A stretch of 64,000 nt of DNA from Oikopleura dioica (GCA_907165135.1 OU015566.1:7300157-7364156), one strand, 5' to 3'; shown: positions 34,336 to 47,164, counted from the first letter of the stretch. The notes: generated from the letters alone by a model not told the origin. A program made the numbers and translations.

Positions 34336-35854
34336 CTACAGGTTTCTTTCGCCCCAGTGATCATCAGACATGATCCTGTGACACTTGTACTGTTCATACG
34401 ATGTCATGATGCTCTTCAACTCTCTCATCGCCTTCGTCCTAAATTTCTTAGTCACAAGGAGCTCGAGACGCTCGGCCCCCAACAAAAATTAATGTGGTAA
34501 ACCCATCATTTGAGACTGTGGTGGAACTAGTCAATCAAACTTTGGATAATGCCATACCCACGAGTAAAATAAGTATATTTACATGACCAATGTACCTCTC
34601 CAAGTCAGCAAAAATATCATTTATGTGATAAGGAGAGCGAATACATTTGATTGATAGTCACCACTATCGCTAGCCCAAAGAGGTAACGGAAAATCTGGTT
34701 ATGAAAATAAATTGAATCATTTATGGCTTGTAGCCGGGGCTCTAGAAAAAGAGTGTACCGGTAGTTGTGTTCCTTGACAGGGTCGATGAGCAAAGCTTCC
34801 AGTCGCAAAGCAGCTCGCGCAGAAGTCTTTCCATACGTGCTCAAGAGATGAAAGCTGACGATTTACATAAGCGCCTCCGCCCCTAGTACCCTACTGAGTA
34901 GGGCCTACTCCACACTTATGCAATCCTCGTAGCGACATGTTAACCCTATAGAGATATACAGTTAGAATACTTGTTGTACCAGATAAATACTTCTCGAAGT
35001 TGGGAATTCTAAAATCAATTCATTTCTTTAGAAATACACAACTGTTTCGTTGAAATCTTGTAATTAAAACATGCAACGCGTCAAAAAATACTGATATCTA
35101 CTGACAGATGCTGACACTCGTCTTCTTTCCAAAGATAAAATTACTGTCAGAAGCCTTCATATAATTTCAAGAAAGAAAAAGAATCTTTCGTCCATTTTGC
35201 GGAATAATCTGAAGAAATATCTCATTACCTCAGTAACAGTTATTCATTACGGTTCGGTAAAGAAAAGATAAGCGAGAAAATTTGAAGTGTGCTCCTTCCC
35301 CTTATCTTTGAAAGCAGAGAAGCACGTTGCCTGATTTTCGATCGACTCGATCAACCCCTCCGAAATAGCCGTGTTCACCTAAAAAAGTAGTTCAAACAAT
35401 GATAGATTTATTATTGAGGGTCTCAATTTGAGACTTTTACACGAACAAGCGATGGTCCTTTATCTTGTTCTCGTGTGAGTTTGATTGATTTGAGGAGGAT
35501 ATCTTAGAGAGTTAACTTTCTCGTCTTAGATTCAAATATTCTAGTGACGAAAAATACGTTTATTTTACCGGCGAGCTTAAAAAACTTCTTTTTCTATAAT
35601 TCAAAATTCAGACTTTATTTTCAACTCTAGTTTTCTAAGAAAACTTTTCTTAGTCCCGTTCTTACCTTATTTCTGAGTTCAACAGTTCTATTCTGCGATT
35701 GCGCCGCCTTCAGCTGCCCGATCAATTTCTTATCATCAGTATCAGCTTTATTCTGCTGCTGGAGGAGGATTTCGCGTTGTTTCTTTTCGCGCAACTTTCG
35801 CTGCCTGACACGTTGGGCGGCTAATTCTGATCCAGTTTTTTCCTTGTCCGCCAT
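34336..35854 (-). CDS. Small coiled-coil protein, unknown
   Basis: Four exons, 35854-35666, 35378-35251, 34854-34759 and 34438-34336, join in phase (0, 2, 2) into 171 residues. The first 60 are a charged coiled coil (RVRQRKLREKKQREILLQQQ). The rest is helical (NTAISEGLIESIENQ, ALRLEALLIDPVKEHN) and ends SDDHWGERNL. An acceptor AATTCGCAG abuts the ATG. No family recognised. Its position in the run with ZMYND10 hints at, but does not show, a ciliary role. Introns are 287, 396 and 320 nt, longer than typical here. Confidence 0.6.
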
Positions 35855-35857
35855 CTG
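35855..35857 (-). promoter_or_regulatory. Putative trans-splice acceptor, coiled-coil gene
   Basis: GAAATTCGCAG directly abuts ATGGCGG. An AATAAA occurs upstream in the 292-base gap after the ADAM stop. Confidence 0.5.
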
Positions 35858-36148
35858 CGAATTTCAGTTCTGATAGAATTACAGAATTTATTATTCAACG
35901 CTTATTTTCATTTTACAAAATAGAAAAGGTCAAGATACACCAGTGTCTTTTTGTTTGTCGATTTTATTGTTTCTCGATTAAATTAATATTTTTATATCTT
36001 TTTTGTTGAAGAAAGTACAGATAGAAAGAGCAATATGGGCGGCAAGATAGTGGGTTTGAAAATATATCTACATGCGCCAGTAAACTACATTTGTGGCACT
36101 AGAAAGTGTGAACGTATCATGGAATAGTGGTAAAGCGGATAGAAGATT

Positions 36149-39100
36149 CTAGTAATCTTTTGGCAATGGAGCGGGCTTCATTTCGGAGAGCTCGTTCGGT
36201 GAGGAAGATGAGTCTTGATCGTAGTCTTTAGGAGGCGCCGGCGGAGCTGGTGGCGGTCGTTTTTGTTTTGGAATAGCTGAAGGCTCAGAAACTGGGTCAC
36301 CCCAGTTGACTGCGAAGGGGTCGCATTGAGGCTGCGAAATTGGAGCTGGATTTGGCGGCTTCGATTCTTTCGTTGTTTTCTTCGTTGTTTTCAGCTCTTT
36401 TAAATAAACAGGTTTCACTTTTTCGGCTGTTTTAGGCGCCTTGGAAAAAGCAGTATTTTGATTGTCGTTTGGATTATCGCCCCATTGATTGAAAATATCG
36501 TGCGTTCCGGACGAAGATGCGGCGGTTTTATTCCGGTTTAGGTTTTGAGAAGCTTCCTGCTTTTGTCTCGCTGCTCTTGCACGTGCGGCAGCAGATTTTC
36601 CAGGGCACGGTCTTGAATTAATGATAAGAAAGGGTACTAGAGGATGAAAAATTAATTGAAGAGAATGAGATGAAATGCGAATGAATGGAATAACTTACTG
36701 ATAATAGCATATTTCCGAAATGTTGCGCCCAAAGTGGAATTTGTAAACAACAAGGCCAATAATTGCCAGTAGAAATAGCAGGCCGAATACCACGCTGTAA
36801 GAGACCATGTTCTCGTCCAACACTAAAGCAGGTATCAATCAAACCGAATTCCGAAGAAAATATGAGTCGCTTACCGTGTCGTATCATGGGCCCAGAATCG
36901 ACGGAGCCCCCATAGCCTCTCTGCGAGCAAGTTCTGCCGCCGTAGCCGACGTTGCAGTGGCAGTTCCCACGAGAATTGCAAATACCCTTGCCGTTGCAGT
37001 TCTCTGGGCACGGCTTGAAGTCCTCGTTCGTTTCTCGCATGTCTGCCCTGGAAGAGAATTAGGATAGGGCCCGATTCTTTCGACTTACAAAGGAACGCAT
37101 TCAGAAAAAGACTCGTAGGTATGCCAAATATTCTCCTGCTGAGAAGAACAGATGCTCTCTTCTCCACATGGTGTTCCTTGAGGAATTCTATCGCTGTACC
37201 AGAGCATTTCGCTCCCCGCCAGGTCTCTTGACCCTCTCCAGTCGACATATTTACAGTTAGCGCCTTCTACAGATCGTGAACGAACATCAACGTCGCGGAA
37301 TTCTTCCTGCTGCAAAGTCGCTAGAATTAAAAATGTGAAAATGTAGATGTTGGAAGATTTTGGTTTGTTTAGGGTGGCATCGTGGAAGTATACCTCAAAA
37401 TATACCACAAAAATGAGCATTAGTTTAACATGCCACAAAAGTACGTTTTTTGTTTACATTCAATTCGGTACCTGAACCGTGTTCACATTGGATCTTTCCA
37501 CAGAGATAATCGCTCGGCGCTTTGCAGTCGTAGTAGTTTTCAGACCGACTAAATTCAAATATGAAAAGACTTATCTAAACTATTGACCATTTCAATAGAG
37601 CTTTGCAGTAAACATATGCTCTACAAAATTTTTTTCCACAAAAAATAATCTTAATTAGGCATCAAAGTTTGATGACCAAAGACGGCTGATTTCTTTCATT
37701 TATTATCTAAAGAGATCAAAAACGCCGGACATCTATCGCGGAAATTAACTGCAGCTGTTCAAAACGACATCTATCATATTTTACCAGTATATAACTCGGA
37801 TGAAGATTTCAAATCGAAAAATAGTTTTTTTTTATACAAAATAATGATTTTAAATTTCTTTTTCTAAAATGACGCATTTATAGAAACGAAATCCCTTTAG
37901 ATGGCACTTTCTGCTGTGTAGAGAGAATTTTTATCTATCTATTAATTAGAGAAAAAAACAGTGCGGGAGACAACCCTGATTTTTGCACCAAACTATCAAC
38001 AAAAGACTTTACATTCCGAATTTTTTAATTTTAATTTCTTTATGTTCTAATAAATACAAAAAAAAATAAAAATTCAAAACTTACAATATGCCCGGTTTGT
38101 ACATCTCTCCACAGTTTCCACTATAATCGCCTCTTGTTCGATTATTCGCCTTTTCCATGCAAACTTCATTGACTTCAGCTTTTTCGCCAAAGAATTTCTT
38201 GCACTGATCTGATCGTTTTCTACATTGTCCGGAGAAGCAGCGTCCTTCTTCCTCACACTTCTCTCCGTTTCTCGTCCAGACATTTTGAGGGCAGTATGGG
38301 TAGATTCCGTCGCAGTATTCTGGCAAATCGCAGCTATTTTGCTCTGCTCGGCAGATTGATCCAGCTTTTCGTAATTTGCAATCTTTGCAGCAAGGGCCAT
38401 TCGTATCTTGAAAAATGCATTGCATTTTGACTTTCGTTGCAAATTTCAGCTCCCTTACCAGAACATTCCTTTCCTTCGTGGTACATGCATGTTCTGTGGT
38501 TGCAGCATTTTTTGCATTCGTCAGATGGGCTTTCCCCGCAGTCGCACTCTTCCTCCCGCTCAACCAAACCGTTTCCGCAGTTTTTCGCGCCGTAAAGAAG
38601 CTTCTTTTCAGGAATATCTTGAAGGCATAGCTCGTCCTTTTTGTCATTCAAAGCGGTTATCGACGCTGGCGACCAGATGGAGATTTTCGTCGAGAGGGAG
38701 TAGCTAAAATTTTCGTAGAAAAGAAAAAAGAGGAAGAAAATGCACCTAGGAGCCATGATACACTTTTGACCGATCGGACACTCTTTGTCTTTGATGTGGT
38801 TGAGTCCCAAATTGTGTCCCATTTCGTGCGCCATCGTCGTCGCCAATCCTACAACTTCGCTCGCATGATCTTCATTGACCCCAATAGAGCTCCCTCCGCG
38901 GCAAATCGTCCCTACCCAGGCTTTTCCGATGGTCCCGGTGTCCTCAAAAGTTCCTTTGGCGACGATCAATTGGGAGTTGTCGACTCGTTTCCATCGCTCT
39001 TTCAATCCCTGGCTTGGATTTGAACTGAAAGAATTGGTCTTGCAAGAAGAAATTGCCGATTTCTCACCGATATTTCTGAAAGCTGCTTAGAATTGTGCCG

Positions 39101-39845
39101 GATTGCTTGTTGACAAGAGCAATTTCATCTTTTTCTTTCCACAGAATAATATCGAGCAATGCCACTCGGAAGCCAGCTTCTTTGTAGAAATTGTCAATGA
39201 TGTTGTGCGCGGATTCGTATCGCTTGAGAACTGGGCGGTATCGAGCATCCGAATCCGTTGCGTTGTCTTTCTCATGCTCCTAAAATCACGTGTGAATAAG
39301 TGCTCTTGAACGTCTTGCCGATTCTCACCAGGACGAGTGATTGGGCGACCACCATGATGAGTTCAATAAATTTTATCGTATCATCTTCTTCTGCTGCTCG
39401 TCTTTTTCGAAGATTCGCATGATTGTTGCTAGAGTCGAATTTCAGCTTTTTCCCGTCGTTTTTGAGGAATTGTAGTGTTTTGGAACATTCGTGGTGGAAC
39501 TCGTAAGGGAATTTTCGATAGTTAGACAGGTGGGCAGTGGAGTTGATCGTAAAAGAAGAGTCGTGGAAAGAGTAGTAGCCATCTATCGAGCCGTCGATGT
39601 CAAGTGAGAGAGCTCCGGTGATGTTCGTCGCTGAAAGGGATGAATTGAACAGAAATAATGTCTATTTTACCTGTGTCGATGAAATAATGGCACAGGCCGA
39701 TAGACGATCCAGCCAATTTGTTCAATTTCAGCCTCAGCTCTGGTATCCGTTCGCTTTTGTTCTCCGGTATCTTGAATTTTTCTCGACATTCTTCATACGC
39801 TAAAACAGTTCCCAAAAGCAAGAATCTTCCCCAAGTCGCTTTCAT
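36149..39845 (-). CDS. ADAM metalloprotease-disintegrin, catalytically competent
   Basis: Eleven exons, 39845-39671, 39630-39329, 39279-39068, 39024-38746, 38703-38459, 38406-38085, 37548-37472, 37320-37089, 37047-36875, 36822-36699 and 36611-36149, keep phase and give 867 residues. Order: signal peptide (MKATWGRFLLLGTVLAY); prodomain with a cysteine switch (HHECSK, about 107) and furin-type RKRR; metalloprotease with HEMGHNLGLNH (about 303) and Met-turn CIMA; disintegrin domain with SCDLPEYC in place of the usual ECD; Cys-rich region; EGF-like CNGKGICNSRGNCHC; one membrane helix (VVFGLLFLLAIIGLVV); and a 150-residue Pro-rich tail with PPPAPPAPP SH3-type sites. All catalytic residues are present. 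It resembles the ADAM9/12/19 group by layout; I cannot place it to a subtype. Confidence 0.93.
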
Positions 39846-40770
39846 CCTCGATTCCTCGTTTTTTCTACGCGATTCTATCTCTTTCTCCTCTCGATTTCAT
39901 GAGTCTGAAAAACGGTATAATTTGAAAGGTGAAAAGTATCAAAAAATAAGCCGCGGGAAAACTCTGTCAATTTGCGGGTTTCCGCAATTTTCTGAACAAT
40001 AATAAAATGAAAGAGACCCTTGAGGCTTTCGGCCGAATCCGGGATTGGAGAAAACAGAATCCAGACGGATGCGATATTGCTCTTTTTGATTAATAAATGA
40101 TTAACAGACACGAGTCTTGAGGGGAGGTGATTTATTGCAAAACGGGCTGAATTATCGAAAAGAAGATAAGATTCTTCAAAAGCTGATTTATACTAGTCAA
40201 GGGTTATTCTCTCTGACGCCCAAATTGAAATCTTTTCTCTTTGAAAAAAGGAAGGAAAATGGCTAATTGGTAATTAATAAATTGGGTTAACCAGATGATC
40301 ATAAAAAGGATTATTTGAAGCGGCGAATGATTCAATCGATTTTTGTTTTCTCTTTGTTATTTTCTGCTTGAAAAATGCTCATTTTTCCCTATTTGAAGCC
40401 CTAATGAAAAGTTTTCTCTAGATTCTTCAGTCAGAAAGGAAATCCCTCGCGGGCGCCAATCAGCGCGCGCCGAAAAACTCATTCTCACAGAAACTGAAGA
40501 AACTGCTTCGTTGTTTTTTCAATTTATTTTGTTCTCAGAGAAAAATACTGTCAGCCTACGTGTGATTCAGTAAGGTTTTGGCTTCGTGCTGCTGCTTCGA
40601 CGCATTTTCGACTTCGTTTGTGACTTTTTTCTGTTTCTGGAGTTTTTGATATTTGAAAATGGAAAATTCTAGATGCTTTTATGAATTTTCATTTTACTGA
40701 AGCTACTGTTATTTTAGTTTGAAACGAGAGTTTCCAAAACTGAAAAAAGAAGAGAAAAAACTTTTTTGTT
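39846..40770. promoter_or_regulatory. Divergent promoter region between ADAM and PSMD8
   Basis: About 930 bases between two divergent genes, AT-rich, with no coding signal or repeat that I see. Confidence 0.4.
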
Positions 40771-40771
40771 T

Positions 40772-40774
40772 CAG
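40772..40774 (+). promoter_or_regulatory. Putative trans-splice acceptor, PSMD8
   Basis: TTTTTTGTTTCAG followed by AG and then the ATG: a 2-base leader is too short for a normal 5'UTR, so a spliced leader is likely. Confidence 0.5.
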
Positions 40775-40776
40775 AG

Positions 40777-41805
40777 ATGTCTTCGAAAAAGCAAGTTTTC
40801 GACGAGGCAGTAAAACTGTACCAAGAACTGTCGCAAGAATTCAAAGGCAAAAGCGGCCAGCCAAATCTCGAGCAATGCGGAAATATTCTTTCAAAGCTGA
40901 AAATTCTCCTCACTAAACTCACCTTTCTCCCGGCAGAAGAAACTTCAAACGCTCAAAAGGTAAGTTTCCTCCCTCTTTTGAATCCTCCAATATTTTTTTT
41001 AGGAATTAACCCTGGCCCGCGATGTGATCGAACTGGGAGCGCTGTACTCCGTCGCAACTCGTGATATTCCCGCTTTCAAGAAATACATGCAGCAATTGAA
41101 GGCCTACTACTTCGACTACAAAGACATGCCCAAGTCCTACTTTCGCAGCCAGCTCTTGGGACTCAACCTTCTCTGGTAACCACTCACTATCTTCTTCTTC
41201 CTCCAGCTTATTCTCGTTTCTAGCCTTTTGGCTCAAAACAACGTAGCTGAGTTCCATACTGAAATCGAGCGTCTGACATATGATGAAATGCAAAATGATC
41301 TGTACATCAAGCACCCGATCAAGATTGAACAGTATTTGATGGAAGGCAACTACAATAAGGTACAGTAACAGCCACTTTCAACCTCATTTGGGTCCTCAAC
41401 TCAAGAAACCCCGATTATCGAACCAAAAAGCCCGATTTATGGTCATATTATAGCTTTTCCTTGCTAAATCGAACATCCCGTCTGAGTCGTACAGCTACTT
41501 CATCGAAATCCTGTTGATCACAGTCCGAGAAGAAATCGCCTCTTGTCTCGAAAAGGCCTACAAAGACATGTCTACAAACGAAACTCAGAGACTCCTTCAT
41601 TTGGCCTCTGAAAAGCAGCTTCAGGTACCCCCTTCCCTTTACCGATTTAATATCAAAAATTCAGGAATTCGCGGGAGAGCGAAACTGGGATATGGACGCA
41701 AAACTCGTGACGTTCCCACGTGAAGAAGTAAAGGACAGCATCCCGGCCAAGGACATGACGAAAATGATGCTCGACTACGCCTGCGAGTTGGAAATGATCA
41801 TCTAA
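40777..41805 (+). CDS. PSMD8: 26S proteasome non-ATPase subunit 8 (Rpn12)
   Basis: Five exons, 40777-40959, 41003-41175, 41224-41359, 41454-41624 and 41665-41805, give 267 residues. Conserved blocks match the animal subunit almost throughout: [59 protein letters not shown], and the C-terminal ACELEMII. Rpn12 is a PCI-domain lid subunit needed for late assembly of the 19S regulator. Introns are 43-94 nt. AATAAA lies about 60 bases past the stop. It converges on a minus-strand coiled-coil gene whose stop is 97 bases away. Confidence 0.95.
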
Positions 41806-41901
41806 TAGTTATTTTTACATTTTCGTTCACTGCACCAGTTATTAATACATGTATCTCACGGCAAATAAAAATGATAGTTGAAAAATTTTAACCCAAAAGC
41901 G

Positions 41902-42339
41902 TTACAAAGCCATTTCCTTGGATTTTTGACTCGCATCGCTGAAGCGCTCGTAGCTTTTTTGAGTATTGGAGTCAGCATTGGTCGTCAAAGTCCAGGAATC
42001 TGAGGATCCGTACATTGTTCCAAGGTCAGATGTTTGAGGTGGGAGCTCTACTTCTTCGTCTTTTACTAGCGACAGTTAGTCACGTGATTCTCACTTCTCG
42101 CTTACCTGGTTCTACCATCGATTCGATCTTAGCCTTGAGCTCTTTATTTTCCTTGACAAGAGCGTCTCGTTGTCTCTCCATGATTTTCCGGGATTGTTTC
42201 AGATACTCGACTTTATTCGATTCATAATTATAAAATTCACAAATAGACTCCTACCTCGCTGCTTGAGATATTGACGATCAAGCCTTTTCTTCTCCTTTTC
42301 AAGCTGAGTTGATTCAGCTGAAATATATTCTTTGCTCAT
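41902..42339 (-). CDS. Small coiled-coil protein, unknown
   Basis: Three exons, 42339-42255, 42210-42106 and 42065-41902, join in phase across 44- and 40-nt introns to give 117 residues. Residues 8-60 are a heptad-rich helix (LEKEKKRLDRQYLKQR, ERQRDALVKENKELKAKIE). The tail is Ser/Thr-rich and ends SKEMAL. No family recognised. A GAGAGAGTAG acceptor lies about 20 bases before the ATG. Very short introns and full phase agreement support it as a real gene. Confidence 0.65.
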
Positions 42340-42553
42340 TTTTGCTTGTTCGAAAACTACTCTCTCGAAAAAATGAACTCAGAAGTGGAAAACGGACCGC
42401 TTTTATATTCTCTCCTGCTCGAAAAAATTCTTTTTCGACTCGTTTTTTCTTAGTTTAGTTATTTTCAACCAAGCTGGATCAATCAGACTAGTGTATAAAA
42501 TTTTCTTCGTTGATTTTTGCAGCAAATTTAAAAAGCCTAGCATAAGTAAAAAA

Positions 42554-42871
42554 TCATTCCTCCTCCCTTTCTACTACACGGTAGTATGTGATGATGAGAA
42601 GGATCATAAGCTCAAGGACGAGATCATGCAAAAACACAGAGCATTTGATATCGAGCACGTGGAGATCAGAAAACATTTTTGCCAGAATTTCAAGCTCATT
42701 TTCAAGCTGGTTCAACGTGCTATTCTTTTCAAGGTGCGAAAAACTAATAAATGGTAAATTTTGGACTCATGTACCAGCTTCTCGTTTAAGCGATTTTTAT
42801 GCTGGTCGAGACAAGTTGCTTTTTGTATTTGGAAATTAATACGCGAGAAGACCTCTTGTCGATCAAAAATC
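42554..42871 (-). CDS. Tentative coiled-coil gene fragment
   Basis: Two in-phase minus-strand exons, 42871-42775 and 42724-42554, separated by a 50-nt GT-AG intron, read as a helical, Leu-rich sequence (STLNQLENELEILAKMF) ending VVEREEE. No start exon was found. The plus strand is also open here (42491-42757), so strand is not certain. Confidence 0.35.
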
Positions 42872-43054
42872 CTGACTGTTTTACTTTTCATTTAAAAATC
42901 TCTTTCAAATCGATGATTCGACCTTGATGAGTTGCCCGGAACTAAATAAAACTAGAGAAAACGACGGTGGACTATTTGTTTTTTTTTTATATTTATTGGA
43001 AACAGTTTCAATGAAATGCTGAAAAAAATAAAGCATATGCAGTATTCAGGGTTC

Positions 43055-44644
43055 TCAAAGAGCAAAGAACAGAAGGCAGGCAATAGCAAGTCCGATGGCA
43101 AATGCATCGTTTCCAGACTTCGCACCGTTGCCGGCTTCATTTCCGCGTACGAAGAAAGCCCCCTCTTGGTGAATTGTTTTAATAAGAACATTGTTGTCAT
43201 TAGCGAGAGACGTTCTACGACGTCGTCTGGAGAAGAGATTGTCGTATCGGTTGGGGCATTGGTCGGACAAGTGGCAAGGTGAGCCGACAACAGAATCTTC
43301 GAAAACATCAAGAGGGCACAGGACCATCTCGCATGAGTATTTGATCTTTGAAAATGAATTTTTTTCTTGGAATTAAAATAAACCTACCATTGCGCCGTTA
43401 GCACCGCTAGCTGCATTGACTCTCAGGTTGAATTGATCCTTCACGGTTGTTTTGATATTTGATGTCCATTCAGTCCGGGTAGATTTTTGCGAGTACGTGA
43501 CGAAATTGTTGTCGATACAGCCGTCATTTACAAAAGCGAAAGTTGTCGACGAGTTGCTGTAGATAGGATTGCCATCAGTATCCTCACCAACTTTAGGGTA
43601 GTTGTGGCTTGTGCATTCTCTAAAAGTTGATAGTAAAAAAGGAAAAGAGAAGAATTTTACCTGAGATGCATGATATGAGACTGGAACTCACCGGTAGCCT
43701 CGTGCTCAGCCTCGATGTAGAGACCATTGTACTCAAACTCATCATCGAGTTCGATTATACTTCCGTCGTACTCGTCCGAAAATTGTCGATCGTTGTAAGC
43801 GGTGAAAGTGAATGGGATCTGGGCTTCAGACTCAGTGTAATTGTAGGCTCTGTTAGATTGTGGATTGGGATCGACCCAGCCGTAGTCAGAAGCTTTCAAT
43901 CGGCACTGGAATTGGTTGGAGACCCCACCTCGGAGAATGCGTTCATCGCCGAATTCGTTAATGTACCAATAGTCATCGAATCCTAAAATATCGAATGACA
44001 TTTTTCGAAAGAATATGATTTAATTTACCGATGTAGAAGTCGACGATGTAGGTCAGGCCATTTATGGGACTGATGATGTGACTGAAGTCAAACTCATCCG
44101 TGCAATTTGGGTCGTTGACATTTATATTGAAACGGACCTTACTCCCATTTTCAATCGTTTCGCCGACACATGTGCTGTTGTTGAATTGTTTGAAGGCGGT
44201 TTCCGGCACTTGCTGATCGTGTTTGGTTTTGGAGATGAGAGTAACCTTTCGTTTTTCATCGTCGTCGTCAGGTCCATTAACCCAGGGTCGTTTGTTATTG
44301 ATGATAGCGTCAATGTAGAAGTTGCCCTCATCGTCGAAAGTGCAGATTAGTCCATCACCATTCGGGTCGCAGAAATACCCATCAAGGCCGTTAGTCTCGT
44401 GGCCAGAGTCGTTTTCATCACTTCCTTGTTGGTTGAAGACAGTATAGTTCGTGTCAGCTGGACAATCGGTAGCAGCCACACACCCGTAAGCATCACATGA
44501 ATCCGAGACAACGCATGCGTACTCCTCTGAGCATTTCATCTCGTCGGTACATACGGCTGCATCTGGGTACAAGTAGCTGCGAACTTTGTTGCAGTCAGTT
44601 TCTGCCAAAGAAAGGGCTGCTAGTAAAAGTGCAAAAAAATTCAT
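43055..44644 (-). CDS. Zona pellucida (ZP) domain protein, copy 1
   Basis: Four exons, 44644-44029, 43982-43661, 43619-43388 and 43345-43055, give 486 residues. Signal peptide MNFFALLLAALSLAE; a Cys-rich N-terminal part (CTDEMKCSEEYACVV) with acidic stretches; then a region with ZP-N-like (LRGGVSNQFQCRL) and ZP-C-like (FVNDGCIDN, YSCEMVLCPLDVF, CHLSDQC) sequence. A run of five arginines (about 430-434) follows, as at the consensus furin site of ZP proteins, then a hydrophobic C-terminus (FAIGLAIACLLFFAL). ZP proteins polymerise into egg coats and other extracellular matrices after cleavage there. The gene is one half of a duplicated ZP-astacin pair. The assignment rests on domain order and cysteine spacing, not on a search. 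Confidence 0.75.
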
Positions 44645-46639
44645 TTTTTTGCTTTTTTGAAGATTCCGAAGAATGAAAAATGTGAAATAGGCTGCTCTTT
44701 AAATACAATTCGTATTCAAGATATGAGTGTTTATTTATTGCTCTGTTTCCGGCGGGGTGAAATATGCTGCAATAAATTTTCATCATAGGATCGTAGGACC
44801 TCCTAAACTGAATAGGGACACTAGAAATATATTTTTTGAGAAAACTGAAAAGTTCTTGTCTCAAGGAACGAGTATGCTCAGCTGAAAGAGCATCCTCGAT
44901 TACGTATGCTGACTCTATCCGGTGGGGGGCTGAAAACGGAAATTTTCGAAAAAATGGGGTCGAAATCTCGAAAATGGTGGTTCTTATGACGCCAGTTTTG
45001 GGTACTTTTACTTTTCCGTTTTAAAAGGTCAATAGCTCATTTTGTAGCTCAGAGCCTGCGCTTCGCTGCAAGGTATAGATGAGCCGGTCAGTATCAGCCA
45101 AAAATTTTTTTCAGGACCTGAGAAGGTGGGTTACTTTTTCGCGATAAGCATGTCCCTTTCTTCTTTGATTTTGGCTAATTTCGTTCTATATCATGGTTGA
45201 CTGAATAATAATTGTTATATTTGCCACTTATTGCCACCCTCTTCCTGGAAGACTAACTGCTGGAAGACCAATATAAAAAAAAAATAAATAAATAGCCTTG
45301 CTTGGCCACCTATTGCCACATTAGGTCAATTTCGGTCGCTTTCTGCCGGAGAATCTCACGGAGGACTCCTTTACTGGAAGACCAACTGCTGGAAGACCAA
45401 TATAAAAAAAATGAATAAATAACCTAGCTTGGCCACAAATTGCCACATTTGGAAAATTTCGGCCGCTTTATGCCGGAGGACCTCCCGAAGGACCCCCTTA
45501 CTGGAAGACCAACTGCTGGAAAACTTGTGGGGAATGAATCTGTCTCAAGACACTCAAGCACATTAAACTCAGTCAGGGAGGGGGCCAAGCCGAACCGTAG
45601 GGGAGGCCATTCAAGCTTATTCGATTCAGTAAGGCAGGGGCGAAGCCGACCCGAAAGGGAGGCCACGCCCGTTCATATTATTCAATCAGAGTCAGGGCGA
45701 AGCCGACCCGAAGGGAGGCCACGCCCGTTCATATTATTCAATCAGAGTCAGGGCGAAGCCGACCCGAAGGAGGCCACGCCCGTTGATTTCAGTCAGAGTC
45801 AGGGCGAAGCCGACCCGAAGGAGGCCACGCCCGTTCATATTATTTAATCAGAGTCAGGGCGAAGCCGACCCGTTTATTTGATAAAGTCGAAGTTAGGGAA
45901 AGGTTTGGAGGATCTCCCGGAGGACCCCTTTACTGGAAGACCAACTGCTGGAAGACCAATATAAAAAAAATGAATAAAACGATATGAATGAATAAATAAA
46001 GGATTTAACAAGTCTTTTCTGGTTGGCTTTCGTCTTCTTTAATTTTTGTTCCTTTTGGAATCCCGAACGTTGAATCTGTTGTAAACCTCCCGGATTATTC
46101 GGGAAACTGTAAGATTTGAAAAATCTCGAAATATTCGGGATCTTGAAATTTTAAAAGAGACAAACCTTTCCCTAACTTCGACTTTATCAAATAAACGGGT
46201 CGGCTTCGCCCTGACTCTGATTAAATAATATGAACGGGCGTGGCCTCCTTCGGGTCGGCTTCGCCCTGACTCTGACTGAAAAAAATCAACGGGCGTGGCC
46301 TCCCCTTCGGGTCGGCTTCGCCCTGACTCTGATTGAATAATATGAACGGGCGTGGCCTCCCCTTCGGGTCGGCTTCGCCCTGACTCTGATTGAATAATAT
46401 GAACGGGCGTGGCCTCCCCTTCGGGTCGGCTTCGCCCTGACTCTGATTGAATAATATGAACGGGCGTGGCCTCCCCTTCGGGTCGGCTTCGCCCTGACTC
46501 TGATTGAATAATATGAACGGCTTTCCTTTCTTTGCTGTGAAATTATTAAACCGGCGGCTTCCAATGAATAAACATGATAGATGAAAATGACTTCTGCGGA
46601 GCAAAATCCTGACCTCAATATTTTTAGTGCTTAGTTTGT
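44645..46639. repeat. Repeat expansion with inverted arrays of a 57-bp unit
   Basis: The left array (about 45598-45890) and right array (about 46164-46530) hold several copies each of a 57-bp unit in opposite orientation, one strand containing GGGCGAAGCCGACCCGAAGG. The centre pairs GTTTATTTGATAAAGTCG with its complement. A second repeat (ACTGGAAGACCAACTGCTGG plus ATAAAAAAAATGAATAAAT) occurs near 45250, 45370 and 45925. Because 57 is 19 codons, the array gives long but spurious open frames. The matching spot in the second duplication unit (about 50020) has none of this, so it arose after or within unit 1. Confidence 0.8.
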
Positions 46640-47105
46640 AGCGCAGAATCTAAGGAGTCGAATGGTACAATTTTTATGTGTCCAAGCCACGAAGAATGTC
46701 AAATTCTAGCGCCTAAAGTACCTGAAAATGACAGGTCATGAAGCCCTGTATCTCCACAAATTTTCGAAAAAAGTATGGATATATGGGTATCAGTCGAAAG
46801 CCCAGCTGAAACTGTGTATGGGCACCTGGTGCGCAAGAAAGAATTCTGAAAAAAAAATTTGAGTGGAAATTTTTCGTCTCAAAAAATATTTTTTCGCTTG
46901 GAATTTTCTCTGGCGCAGTGGGTGCCCATACACAGTTTGAGCTGAGCTTTTCAACGATATCAAAATCTCCATATAATTCTGAAAATTTTCGGAGATACAG
47001 GGCTTCATGACCATTTTTCAAAGAGGGGCCTTTATGACGTCATATGTGATGACTCAGACCCTAAAAATTATACCATTCGAATCTTTAGGTGTTGTTCTTT
47101 CGAAC
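46640..47105. repeat. Foldback element in duplicated upstream region
   Basis: Inverted arms of roughly 180-200 bp (about 46640-46820 and 46910-47105) with paired segments such as TGGGCACC/GGTGCCCA and AGTCGAATGGTAC and its complement. It separates sequence that is continuous in unit 2 near 50080, so it inserted in unit 1. Confidence 0.75.
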
Positions 47106-47164
47106 GAGCATAAGAAATATAGGGGCTACAATTTTCCCCCGCAAAAGTCATTTTCAAGTATCAC

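Noticed and set aside
45440..46618. Open frames with repeated GEADPK-type blocks
   Set aside because: A 57-bp repeat is a multiple of three and keeps any frame open; the same repeat is inverted nearby.
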